This document shows, piece by piece, positions 46,886 through 58,609 of a stretch of 64,000 nucleotides of DNA. Numbering within the stretch: the stretch's first letter is position 1; the number at the start of each line of letters is the position of its first letter. The stretch is from positions 7,503,001 to 7,567,000 of the forward strand of contig NC_060214.1 in NCBI RefSeq assembly GCF_021130785.1, written 5' to 3'. Under the pieces are notes generated by a model, which did no database searches, was not told where the DNA came from, and saw only the letters and a list, made by a program, of their open reading frames with translations. The DNA is from Homalodisca vitripennis. Taxonomy: Eukaryota > Arthropoda > Insecta > Hemiptera > Cicadellidae. Made by a program: the position numbers and the translations under genes.

Positions 46886-48259
46886 TGGAGGTGGTGGAAG
46901 CTGGAGGTCGATTCACAATCGGTACAGGGGGGAATGGTGCCCAATTATAGGACCGGAGGGGGGGCGAGAAACGGCTGGTCCGTCTTCTACAGACTGCCAT
47001 TCCTCAAACAGCTGATTTAACGCTGATCCAATCCTTGATATATTTCCTTGCCGTGTGGTTTGTAGCTGATGATTTGTTCCCGTAAAATATGTGCTATTCA
47101 TTTTTATAACACCACAAATGTTTGATAATTTCTTCTACAGCATCGTCAATAATTATTATTATTTTGTTGAATTTTATAAACATAACATTAACCACTAAAT
47201 AACTTTAATTTATTAAAAACTAATTTCTCACCGTGGAAACATGATTTTTCCAGACATTTTCCATCGTTCAGTAATACAAAAACATCCTGTTTCCTTCAAA
47301 ATCCTTCCATTTTCAAAACCAAACTTCAAACTACAGTACAGAATATTTACTAATTACTCAACTTATAGAAATAAAACATTTTTATTTCACACTAGGCCGG
47401 GTTGATTATCATTTACCAAAATATTCATAACCACCGGATTTAATAATGAGGTTAGAATATAGAACATATAAAAAGTTGTATTTTGTTACAATATTATATA
47501 ACCTCAGACCTCTATAATGCAAACCTCTAAAGTAGTAGTGTAAGTTTCTATATTCAAATTATATTAGTACTTGGATAACCTGGTAAATTAGAAAAAAGTG
47601 ACAAAAATGAGGACTTTTGTCGTGTAATAATATAATAAAAAGTCCCATATTTAAAGGGCACTAAGAAATTAAAGAACACTGGTAAAATTATCGTACTCGT
47701 TAAATTATAGGTAAAAACCACTACCATATTTGAATTATACTAAGAAATTTAATAATACAGTAAGAGCGTCACTCCATTTAAGAGATTATTTAAGAATCAG
47801 ATAAAATGATCACTTCCAAAGCAATAAAATAAATAATCTCACAAAATAGTAATATAATTAAATTTTAATCTCAGGAACCCGTAAAAACCAAAATCACTAG
47901 TGAAGCACTAAAAAAAAACCATTTGATTTGTATTTAAATTGTGCAAACGGATAAGAATTTGACAAATGCATCCAAAAATGTGTTTCTTGGATACCAAAAT
48001 CCCTCTACTATGTAAAGGACATCTTATAAATACGAGTGCTGTATAAGGATTAAGGGTATGGCGTCATGAGTATCTTTTACGTTTTTTAGTTCATTCCGTC
48101 TCCAAACTTTGCTAACACGATTATTCGATTATAGCCGAAAACACTGGAAGATGTCAAAGGAGAAGGAGTGATAAACTTCGAATGAAGAGAAAAAGGAAGA
48201 CACGTCCCCGTCAAGGAAGTTTAGAAGTATGAGCAGTGATAAAATCACGGATTTGACGT
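46886..48259. other. AT-rich DNA with a family P fragment
   Basis: A family P end fragment lies at about 47235-47330 (gacattttccatcgttcag, cctgtttccttcaaaatccttcc). A 62-codon minus frame (46913-47101) has no known motif. The rest is AT-rich. Confidence 0.5.
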
Positions 48260-48960
48260 TTTAACAACTACTACGATGCTAAGCTCTTAAACGGGTTATA
48301 ATTCCAAAATAAGGAACACAAACGTCCGCAGTCTATCAGAGCCATCGTCGTAAAGGGAGATAAAAAAGTTGTCGGTGCAAATAAAACTCCCGCGAAGACT
48401 GTCAGCGAGGCAGTTTGCAAATTTCCCCGACAGGAAGACATAAAACAGCGAAGCCCGACGGTAACGGCCGGTGATGAAGATTCCCCTAATGAGCTCCAGG
48501 ACTGTGGAAGGACAATAACGAAGCTCGGATGGACCTCGGTGATCTCCACCTGGTCCTGGAGGAGCAGCGGTGTAGAGGGTCCCGGTGTCTGCAGAGACCC
48601 TCAAATAAAAGTTGATGAATCTATTAAATCGCCGGTAATGGAGGCCGCGTGGGCCCAATGCCAATTAAATCGCTCCTCCTTATCGGCCAACCACTATCAT
48701 AACCGAATCGAATAAATTGTTGTAGATAATTAGATAAATTAGAAGTCTCGGTGACACGGACTCTGATGGGTCCAGTCTTCGGCCGGTTCCACTCCTACCG
48801 GGCAACATTCCCGCCTCGCCGGCCACTGCTGCCCGGACGATCTTTAGCACCGATCACGGGAATCTGGACCGTCCGTCCGCCCCGTGAAGTGGCAGCAGTT
48901 GCGGCAGTTAATTTGGAAGGTAATGGTTACCTCGTGAGATAAAACTGGATTTCGAAAGAT
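48260..48960. other. GC-rich unique island
   Basis: About 700 bases of higher GC content with many CpG sites (cgcgaagactgtcagcgagg, cgccggtaatggaggccgcg, cctcgccggccactgctgcc) stand apart from AT-rich flanks and match no other repeat here. Minus-strand frames of 92 and 122 codons overlap in different frames and lack domain signatures. It is possibly a conserved non-coding block or an exon of an unrecognised gene. Confidence 0.4.
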
Positions 48961-49984
48961 CTCCTAGATGTCTCCCGTAATATGTTTGGACAAATGTGGC
49001 CCTCTTCCGAGACCGGCGATTTCTCACCATTACGAAACTGGTGTTTTTGAGGCCTTCTTTATCTCGGATTGATAATTCGGCTCCCCTTGTTTTCTTCTGT
49101 TTGCCCACGTTGACTTTAAGACTACCGTAAAGCTACTCCTGCGACTGGGACGCCCACTATTCATTCATAGTAGTACACACCCTGTTAGTAGTATTCAGAA
49201 AATGTTGTCGATTTAGATTCAGACGTTCACGGATCGTTCTATTTTAATGAAGTCAAAAATTGTAAAGGTTCGTAAATACGACAAGGATAATAATTAGGCC
49301 AGCATATATCCCTGATAATTGTTCATCTCTAGTTCCTTGATCGTTGCATTAGCTAATAATTCTTTATACGAATTTATTGTCTGTAGATTTAAACCCCAGG
49401 TATGCTTAACAATATTGTACACATAATAACAGCAATAAAATATTCAATTCCATAACACTAATGAGATGAAAACCATATAATTTATATAACACAAACCAAA
49501 CAAACACTTTCGTAAATAAATAAAACTTTAAAAATGGGCATTAAAAAGCATATAAAAAAAAGGAACAAGGGAATGTCCCTTGTGTAGAAAATGTACACTA
49601 AAAAACGTACTACATTTTACACATATTACAATAACTCTAAGTTGTAAATGATTTCTTAGTCAGTAAATTACGTTGATGGACGTGTTTCAACGAGATTATG
49701 AATGAAGAACGTGTGTAATGAATGAATGAATTAGATGATTTAATGCCCAGAAAGCAGGGCCCAAACAAGGGTTACTACCGTTTTAGACTCCTAACCACAG
49801 GGTTTCCCATCTCAGTTAAATTGTTGTTACTGCAATCGAGTTTGGAATTCAAAATGCTTTCTTTTATCACCCAGAGATGACCAGGACACCTTTCCTGTTA
49901 TTCTGGTGGAAGAGATAAGTGCTTAATATTAACCTCAATTCCAATACAGCCTAGTCCTCAGTGTAGCCCACAATACACCTTAAC
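48961..49984. other. sequence without recognised features
   Basis: AT-rich. Nothing recognised. Confidence 0.45.
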
Positions 49985-51305
49985 TCTTAGCTTTCAACAC
50001 TCTAGCTTCCAATACATTCTAGCCCTTTATCCACTCTATCTCACAATACAGTCAAGCCTCCAATACATTCTAGCCCCTTATCCACTCTATCTCACAATAC
50101 AGTCAAGCCTCCAATACATTCTAGCCCCTTATCCACTCTATCTCACAATACCGTCAAGCCTCCAATACATTCTAGCCCCTTATCCACTCTATCGCACAAT
50201 ACAGTCTAGCCTCCAATACATTCTAGCCCCTTATCCACTCTATCGCACAATGCAGTCTAGCCTTCAATACATTCTAGCCCCTTATCCACTCTATCGCACA
50301 ATACAGTTTAGCCTCCAATACATTCTAGCCCCTTATCCACTCTATCGCACAATACAGTCTAGCCTCTAATACATTCTAGCCCCTTATCCACTCTATCGCA
50401 CAATACAGTCTAGCCTCCAATACATTCTAGCCCCTTATCCACTCTATCGCACAATACAGTCAAGCCTCCAATACATTCTAGCCACTTATCCACTCTATCT
50501 CACAATACAGTCTAGCCTCCAATACATTCTAGCCCCTTATCCACTCTATCGCACAATACAGTCTAGCCTCTAATACATTCTAGCCCCTTATCCACTCTAT
50601 CGCACAATACAGTCTAGCCTCTAATACATTCTAGCCCCTTATCCACTCTATCGCACAATACAGTCAAGCCTCCAATACATTCTAGCCTCTTATCCACTCT
50701 ATCGCACAATACAGTCTAGCATCCAATACATTCTAGCCCCTTATCCACTCTATCGCACAATACAGTCAAGCCTCCAATACATTCTAGCCCCTTATCCACT
50801 CTATCGCACAATGCAGTCTAGCCTCCAATACATTCTAGCCCCTTATCCACTCTATCTCACAATACAGTCAAGCCTCCAATACATTCTAGCCCCTTATCCA
50901 CTCTATCGCACAATACAGTCTAGCCTCCAATACATTCTAGCCCCTTATCCACTCTATCTCACCATACAGTCAAGCCTCCAATACATTCTAGCCCCTTATT
51001 CACTCTATCGCACAATACAGTCTAGCCTCTAATACATTCCAGCCCCTTATCTACTCTATCTCACAGTACAGTCTAGCCTCTAATACATTCTAGCCACTTA
51101 TCCACTCTATCTCACAATACAGTCTAGCCTCCAATACATTCTAGCCACTCTATCTCACAATACAGTCTAGCACTCTATCTCACAATACAGTCAAGCCTCC
51201 AATACATTCTCTTATGCACTCTATCGCACAATACAGTCTAGCCTCTAATACATTCTAGCCCCTTATGCACTCTATCTCATGATACAGTCTAGCCTCTAAT
51301 ACATT
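49985..51305. repeat. 51-bp minisatellite, about 26 copies
   Basis: The unit ctagcctccaatacattcta + gccccttatccactctatcg + cacaatacagt is 51 bases. Variable sites are tag/aag, ctcc/ctct and atcg/atct. The last units (51140-51300) are shortened or broken. The unit length is divisible by three, so a 17-residue periodic frame (QSSLQYILAPYPLYRTI) is open for 73 codons, but most copies carry stops. Confidence 0.95.
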
Positions 51306-52439
51306 TACCACGTTCATAATGTCAGCGTTTTTCTAGACCTTTTTAGTTGCCGTCGAACTTTTCAATAATAATGGCAAAAAAACCCGTAGTCGGCTTTTTT
51401 TACGTCAATCGTCTAAGTATAACGAGAAAGATATGTAGGCTTCACGATTTTGCACAAACATAATGATTTCATTGTTTTTTCAAATTTTCTCCTTGTACTT
51501 AAAGTACACGGTAGCTAAAAAAATTAATTAATTTTAAAAATTAAACGATCATGCGCCTGGGGTACACGATAGTCTGAGGGATTTGTTTAAGCGCGGGCTT
51601 AAAATTACACTCTTAAATAGTTATATTTTACTAGTGGATTGACTATATTGCGGGATCATTAGTGAAACTTATATAGTATATTTATACTTTATGAAAATAT
51701 TTCTGCTGTATACCTAGTTTCCAAATATGCAACAATTATTAGGATATTCTATGATTCTTAGTCAAGTTAGTCTAGATAATTATTAAAGAGATTATATATC
51801 ATTACTTAATGGTAGCCTAAGTTGACATTCAATAATTTAAAATTTTCTGCTAAACATGTAACTTGAGTCCTCACGTGAAAATCGTTTTTTCTAGGTAATA
51901 AAATTGGGATTTGTCAGAACTTACGTTCTTTGAAAAAATACACAATTGAACAACTTCAGAGGTGTTCAATAATTAGAACCGGTTTTGGGCTCAAAAATTA
52001 ATAGAATACTTAATTTAGGAGAGGTGTTTCCATAAAAGGCTGCTTTTGGTTAGTTTTTGTAAAAGAACTCGGTATATAATTATATAATACATTGCCAAAG
52101 GTCTAAAACGATCTGGCGCCTTGAACAAAATTAATGTTTACTTTTAGACCTCACGTATCCCTCAAATATTTTAATCTTAAAGAGAAAATAACCGTTACGG
52201 GTATCGTAATGTATGTGATTTCTCCGAACACGAGTAATAATCATAAACACGTGTCGGGCGCGTTTGTAAATCTTGGGGCCGTTTTCGATTCGGTGCCACT
52301 CCCGGATCACGTTCCCTCATTCACCCAGTTCGTAAACACGTGAGCAGCTCATCCGTGGGCTGATGCCAATACACGATCTCAAGTCGCAACGAACATTAAG
52401 TTTGAAATTAGAGGCGAACAAATACTTTCACTTGATGGC
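51306..52439. other. AT-rich DNA without recognised genes
   Basis: A small GC-richer patch at 52180-52340 includes acgtgtcgggcgcgtttg. No convincing frame is present. Confidence 0.45.
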
Positions 52440-52512
52440 CTTCGCCATAACGTAGGGGTAAGGTTGAGACTCTCCTAACCGAGAGGTCACGGGTTCGATC
52501 CCCGAGGAGGTT
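52440..52512 (+). mobile_element. tRNA-like (Val-like) SINE head
   Basis: cgccataacgtaggggtaag (box A-like) and cacgggttcgatccccga (box B) surround an anticodon arm reading cctaaccga. Acceptor pairing is poor, and no SINE body shared with the 53482 copy was recognised. It is a relic rather than a functional tRNA. Confidence 0.6.
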
Positions 52513-52924
52513 AATACAATTTTATAGTTGTGTTTGGGCCGTTTCCACTTTAAAATGTGTCTATTCTAGATTAAAATTGACATTTGCCTAGATAGAAGCC
52601 CTCTTGCCAATAAAAATACTATGTATCAATAGTATTTGAGTTAAAAAAGTAAGTTTTGTTGAACTGATACTCGTATATCTTATTTTAAATAATGTTTCAT
52701 TGCCTTATTAAGTAACAAATTTAAAAATAATAGCATACCTATAGAATAAAAGATTTTAGATATGGATGCGAAATTCAAATTACTTCGGTATAACTTAAGT
52801 ATTTTACAGAGATCGATGTCCGAAATTAGCATTACTATCTCTGCCCACGTGAGCCACAGAAATGTGCGATGATCTTACCAAACTTGAACTTAAACTTGAA
52901 CTTGACTTGAAATTGCACTTTTTC

Positions 52925-53330
52925 CTATAGGAACCTTAACGCTGCTTCCAGAGTGACAGGGTATTCAGGATGGGTAGGAGGTAGTGGCCGTCTCCTATCG
53001 AGATCCATGAGGAAAAATTAGGGCACTCAAAGTCATGTCTCCTTGGATGAAGGGGAGGCCAACTCTGAACCAGCCTCTCCAGTCAAAGTAGGCAGGGGTT
53101 GGCACACCCTTGTTGAGGCTAGCAAGAACTTCTGATACTTAAGGAACGAACCCCACCAACCTCCAATAGTCATCTCCCGCAGTAGACTAGACCTATCGAA
53201 TGCCCTTGCAGAACAGAATCTCGACATTTGCGATTAGTGATGTGGCGCTCCTGGACATCCATAAGGTTGCCCAGATTTAAGGTATAAACCAGCCATAAGT
53301 GATCCCTACTGGGTTAAACGAACTTTACTC
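52925..53330. repeat. repeat shared in part with 19672-19765
   Basis: The first 90 bases (cgctgcttccagagtgacagg, gatgggtaggaggtag, ggccgtctcctatcg) match 19672-19765. The remainder is a moderately GC-rich unique extension to about 53330. The element class is unknown. Confidence 0.6.
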
Positions 53331-53481
53331 TAGATCGAATATTTAAAATTGGATTACCATCTGCCACCTTTAAACACTCTGTTTCATCTACTTAAGGGGA
53401 GTTTCTACTCCAATGGTATTTTAATCAGGTATACTAAAAATTTTTAAAGAAAACACTCCAAAGTCATCTGTAAAATTTGTT

Positions 53482-53562
53482 GACCCCTCCGGGATTCGAA
53501 CCCGTGACCTCTCGGTTAGAGAGCAAGCAGCAGCGTTACCACTACGCTACGGCGAAGGTCCA
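53482..53562 (-). mobile_element. tRNA-like (Val-AAC-like) SINE head, inverted
   Basis: On the minus strand: gaccttcgccgtagcgtagtgg (box A), an arm gctctctaaccgagagg with possible anticodon AAC, and gtcacgggttcgaatcccgg (box B). Acceptor ends GACCTT and GGGGTC pair (with G-T pairs), but an extra gctgcttg lies before the anticodon arm. It is therefore called a tRNA-derived repeat. Together with 52440 it forms an inverted pair about 1 kb apart. Confidence 0.6.
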
Positions 53563-53569
53563 ACCCACA

Positions 53570-53970
53570 TACGCTCGCTGCCCGTGGACAAACCCGCGTG
53601 GCCTTCAGAAACTTTGCCGTGCAGCTTCCCCGCTCCCCATATATCCCCGTCACCTGTCCGCCGGCTAAAACGCAATATAAAATCACAGTACGATGCGCGC
53701 TTGTTAATTAGCGCTCCTACAGTGACACATGAGCGCTGGCATGACTCATGGACACGGCCCAATAGAGATCTCTGCCGGACTGTTCTCGCTCTCATTTGGC
53801 TAACCCCGGGGATCCGTGTCAGCGAAGGCGCGGGTATTTGTCCGATAAATTGCCTACGAGGATTTATCGCTCATCTAATATTTATAAGTCCGTCAGCTCA
53901 CCTGGTGGATCGCAACACAGCGTCCGGGACGGTCTTGTTTGTCGGAGGTGCGATTGTGTGAAGAGCCGAG
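53570..53970. other. GC-rich unique island
   Basis: Several overlapping frames without domain motifs (125 codons at 53584-53961 is the longest). The sequence is CpG-rich (ccgtgtcagcgaaggcgcgg, cacagcgtccgggacgg) and not repeated in the window. It is a candidate conserved non-coding element or exon. Confidence 0.4.
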
Positions 53971-54329
53971 CACGCGATCTAGCCGCGGATTTAGAAACTA
54001 ATCTAGTCAAGAGTGGAATCTCGTCCTGTAGTTTGAGGAAGTCATTAGAAACATATGATCATAAGATTGAAGGTATGTAAAAAAATGGCAAATGTAGAGT
54101 ATCAAATCATATCACATGATTTAAATGATTCGGTAAATGGTTTGTTGAAAAATTTAAGTACTTTCCTATGCCCTCTGGGTGAATTGTGAATCACCAGCCC
54201 GCAGATCTCAGACAGGCCTCTATTCAGGAACAGTCGACAATTCTTTTACCTTGTCCATGAAACGACTACCCCAAATACTTTGGGCAAGGATGGATTTCGA
54301 ATTCAGATTTGATGATCACATAAACCGGC

Positions 54330-54450
54330 TTAAAACTACTGATGAAGAGGATGCATATTTATCAGCTGAAGTAGAGGTCAGATACCAGTTTCCGAAACGT
54401 CGTGTTCCTGTTGTAACGCGTAATGTCCTTAATCCTGCTATCCTTCCAGG
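54330..54450 (+). repeat. possible diverged family P module
   Basis: actactgatgaagaggatgc...ccgaaacgtcgtgttcctg has the CTGATGAA-GAGG and CCGAAACGT ends of the module, with a longer insert between. tcctgctatccttccagg resembles the element end. Confidence 0.4.
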
Positions 54451-54639
54451 TGAGTCGAATACTAAACTGTGATGAAATCCAAATTGTTCCCTGGAGACAC
54501 AATTACGGAAATGTTTCAGATCCTCTGCTAGCAGTTACATTTTTTTCTATTTGCATACAAATCAAGCTGAGTGTGAATGTGACAACCAATATTCAAAAGA
54601 TTATGCCGAATTGTCTTTTATTATGTTTTTTCAATGGTA

Positions 54640-55455
54640 CACCATATAGCAGTATAAATTTGTGTCTTCAGTATAATTGGAAGAAGCTATAACGTGTGTC
54701 AGCCAAAATTTTGGGGTATATACACTATATAGCAGTATAAATTTGTGTCTTCAGTATAATTGGAAGAAGCTATAACGTGTGTCAGCCAAAATTTTGGGGT
54801 ATATACACTATATAGCAGTATAAATTTGTGTCTTCAGTATAATTGGAAGAAGCTGTAACGTTTGTCAGCCAAAATTTTGGGGTATATACACTATATAGCA
54901 GTATAAATTTGTGTCTTCAGTATAATTGGAAGAAGCTGTAACGTGTGTCAGCCAAAATTTTGGGGTATATACACTATATAGCAGTATAAATTTGTGTCTT
55001 CAGTATAATTGGAAGAAGCTGTAACGTTTGTCAGCCAAAATTTTGGGGTATATACACTATATAGCAGTATAAATTTGTGTCTTCAGTATAATTGGAAGAA
55101 GCTGTAACGTTTGTCAGCCAAATTTTGGGGTATATACACTATATAGCAGTATAAATTTGTGTCTTCAGTATAATTGGAAGAAGCTGTAACGTGTGTCAGC
55201 CAAAATTTTGGGGTATATACACTATATAGCAGTATAAATTTGTGTCTTCAGTATAATTGGAAGAAGCTGTAACGTGTGTCAGCCAAAATTTTGGGGTATA
55301 TACACTATATAGCAGTATAAATTTGTGTCTTCAGTATAATTGGAAGAAGCTGTAACGTGTGTCAGCCAAAATTTTGGGTATATACACTATATAGCAGTAT
55401 AAATTTGTGTCTTCAGTATAATTGGAAGAAGCTGTAACGTGTGTCAGCCAAAATG
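54640..55455. repeat. 83-bp tandem repeat, about 10 copies
   Basis: The unit tacactatatagcagtataa + atttgtgtcttcagtataat + tggaagaagctgtaacgtgt + gtcagccaaaattttggggt + ata is 83 bases. Copies differ at few positions (ctataacg/ctgtaacg, cgtgtg/cgtttg, one lost a or g), so the array is young. Confidence 0.95.
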
Positions 55456-55554
55456 TTGGTCTTTGGTTTAAATATAATTATATATTTTTATCCTTTACTG
55501 AAACAAAAATATATAATTATATCCAGAAAACCCATTAGCTTATGTGTCACAACC

Positions 55555-55705
55555 GTAATTTTCTCGTTTCCATCATGATTACCCACATAAGACCAATGTC
55601 AAAATAATCACTAACGCTCAGCAAAACCCATGTAGTGACATGCACCACCACTTGTTCTTATATTAATTGAAACTGCATGCAAATTTTAAGTCTATAGGTC
55701 ACTTT
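55555..55705 (+). repeat. dispersed repeat family C
   Basis: tttccatcatgattacccac, atcactaacgctcagcaaaaccc, atgtagtgacatgcaccacc and ttttaagtctataggtcac match the 18200 copy. Confidence 0.75.
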
Positions 55706-58609
55706 CCAGCCTCGAATGATAGGCTTCACTAAATTTCAGCCAACAATATCTGTATTGCGTATTTTGGAGCACCTTTAGCGAAAAGTTAGATGCAAGCAAA
55801 AAGTGTGTTTTTCAGTATGATAAATTCGGGTTGAAAAAGTTGAGTTTCCGTACCAAGATTTACGCTAGTTATTTGAAATATTCCGACGTGAGTTTGGTAC
55901 TCGGGCGGGCTCACGAGACATGTCACATACAGTACAAAGGCAGCTGTAAAACCTGCGGGGAATGCGAATGGCATCGCGTTCTAGAATTCTTCTGCTTTAA
56001 TTAATCGAACCCCAACGCTGACCGAACTCCCGGCCCTGCCATAACCGTAACTCCACTCCCCGTCATGTCGATTGGGTCGGACCAAATATAGTCCCCTCAT
56101 CTCTCCAAATGAGAGATTCCTACTCCCTCGTACCTGGAAGTCGAGCATGGTGGCCGAGATGTAGGCAGTGAAGTTCAAAAATTTGAATTATCCAAGTGGA
56201 AATTTGGGTATACACTGGGTTACGTTGGTTTTGAGGTTATGTTCGTTTACAAAGTTACTTCAGAAGCCAAACCAATGAGGGCGAGACAGGATCTTGAGTG
56301 AAGTTGGCACTTCGGTCGCTCAGCCGCTGTAAAGGATCTAAAAGGACAGCAGCTGAAATGCCAGTTAGTCGCCTCGTACGCACGCACGCATCCCCACACT
56401 CACGAGCGCAGAGCCATTCAGTAAGATCTTAGGCTCATTAGTAAGCGATAATCTGTGACAATTTCGTTGCATCATTCGTTGTTTTCCTCGTTATGATTTT
56501 TATTATTTATGTATACTATACTTATAGGCAGTTACCGCACCCCCCTTCACCCCCTCACCTTGCAGCGTTACCACATTATCGTATCAGCTGATTCTCAGTA
56601 CGAGGCGACTTGTCGATCTCGCTTTGTTCCGGTTGTTTAAATCGGTTGTGTTCGTAGGCGTTCGATTATTTTACATGTTTTTATTTTTGACTTGTATTGT
56701 AATGCAAATAAGTGTTAAATTACACGGCTAAGGTGAAATATTCAGGGAGATAAATGAGAAGTGAAGATGAGTAGTAACGATTGTTCGATTGTTGAAATCA
56801 ACCGATTGTCCGGTCACTGGTTTTTCTTCCGTTACAGTTGGCAACACCGCGCCACAACCCAGGCTTGCATTGATATGTCTCGTACTATAATCATTTTAGG
56901 AGAACATTACAAATGGCAAAAATCTGGTTGTGATTGGGAAAGTGCACTAGTAAACTAGTAGGGCGGAAATATGGCAGGTCCTAATCTCCTGCACTTGTGT
57001 GTGTGTGTGTGCTGCGCGTGCGTGCGTGTGTGTGGGCGTGAATCTACCTGGATCCAGCCGCGGGGGCTTAATATTTAAAAATTAACGAGCTAAAAAGGGA
57101 AAATATTTTGAGTACTGAATATTAAATCAACTAAATCGGGTATTTTTAGATTGTAAAGAAAAACAAATTCTTAAAATCCTGAATAATTTCGCGTACTGAA
57201 AGTAAAACAAACTATATAGGTTAGTTTTTTGTAATCTACAATTGGAAATTTTAAAAAATTCCCGTACATTATATTTATTTGTTGTGTACTTATTTAGAAT
57301 AAAAGTTTTTATTTACGTATTAAACAAATTAAATCCCTTGTATTGAAACAAATTTAATTAAATTAATCACTAGTGCAAATGGTGGGTTTATTTATTTATT
57401 CTAACTTTCAATAAATAATGAATATTAAGTTTTTATTCTGTTCTCTTGCGTTATTTTTGTGATTTCTTATTTGAAACGTGTCTGCAAAGAGTAATTTTAT
57501 TTCGCTTTGATTACATATTTCCGAGTGTTTAAATAAGTAGGGTTTTACGACTTAAGAGGCCAAAAAGATTGTACCCCTATTTCTGTCTGTAATCGTTCAA
57601 AAGTAGTATGTAAGAAATGTATTGATCACTGTATGCGGAGTCCCCAATGCTCTCAGCGTCAGGGTTATGTGGTACTTTGTGGTTATTTGTAGCCTGGAAA
57701 GTGGAAGGTGATCTGCAGGACATCCAGTATTGAGTTGTATGGCGACCATGGACATTGAAAAACACACAACTTCTTGCGTTCTGTCTTTACCTTTCCCTAC
57801 AGCACACTTCCTTTAGAAGCATAGAATTTTGATGTGCAAAACCACCCAACTATCTGACCCCTGTGGTAACAATAAACACTTTCCATTTAATTGACACGAT
57901 GATTTCTATCGTGAAAGTAGGACGAAATAATATTATGACTCACCTTTGCCCATTGGTTTTCTCAACGCTTGAGCGTTTTTTCATTGAAAGGTTGGTTTGA
58001 TAAACAAAATTTAGAAAAAAGGCTTGAAAATTACACGTATAGTAAACCTCCCCCATACAAATAATGGAGCTGAAAATTTTTGGAAAGAGGTTTATCTAAA
58101 TTAAAATAGACAATTTGGTAAAATATATAGAAGCTGGTAAAAGATGGACCCACACACAACGTGTACTATTTTGTAATCGTATGCTACAAAAACGTATCCA
58201 ACGTTTTCTTTAAAACTCACGTTACGCGCTTAACGTTTGCGTAGGAAATCGCCTTTACATAAAATGGGTACTTTTCAAATAATATTGTTTGATTTGAACT
58301 GTCACAGATTGTGGTTCTACAGATGTTTTGTTACGATTTCATTGACATTCTGAAAAATACAGACCCCACAATAAAATTGATTAATTAATTCAGAAACATA
58401 AGTAAACTTAGGTAAAACATGAATTTATTTCAGTAAAATAATACATAACTAAGAAATATTATTTATAGTCGAGTTTTATATTCAAATTAATTTCTGTATT
58501 TCTTGGAAGGGTTTATGTTTGTTCCATAGTATGTCATATAGCAAGTAAATTATTGTTGATTACTATACGACGCTGTATCGTCTTTTCGTGTCAGACAATC
58601 TTTATAAGC
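55706..58609. other. mixed DNA with a GC-richer stretch and a TG/CG microsatellite
   Basis: 55980-56640 is GC-richer (cgcacgcacgcatccccac, cttgcagcgttaccac) and includes cattcagtaag, an initiator-like TCAGT. A 65-codon frame (56761-56958) follows but has no known motif. A tgtgtg/cgtgcg microsatellite lies at about 56995-57040. The rest, to 58609, is AT-rich without recognised features. A promoter here would be speculative. Confidence 0.4.

Noticed and set aside
50811..51032. 73-codon frame with a 17-residue repeat
   Set aside because: It is a by-product of the 51-base minisatellite; neighbouring units contain stops in the same frame.
56761..56958. 65-codon frame after an initiator-like TCAGT as a first exon
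   Set aside because: No recognisable domain, no clear donor, and the initiator match is too short to be meaningful.
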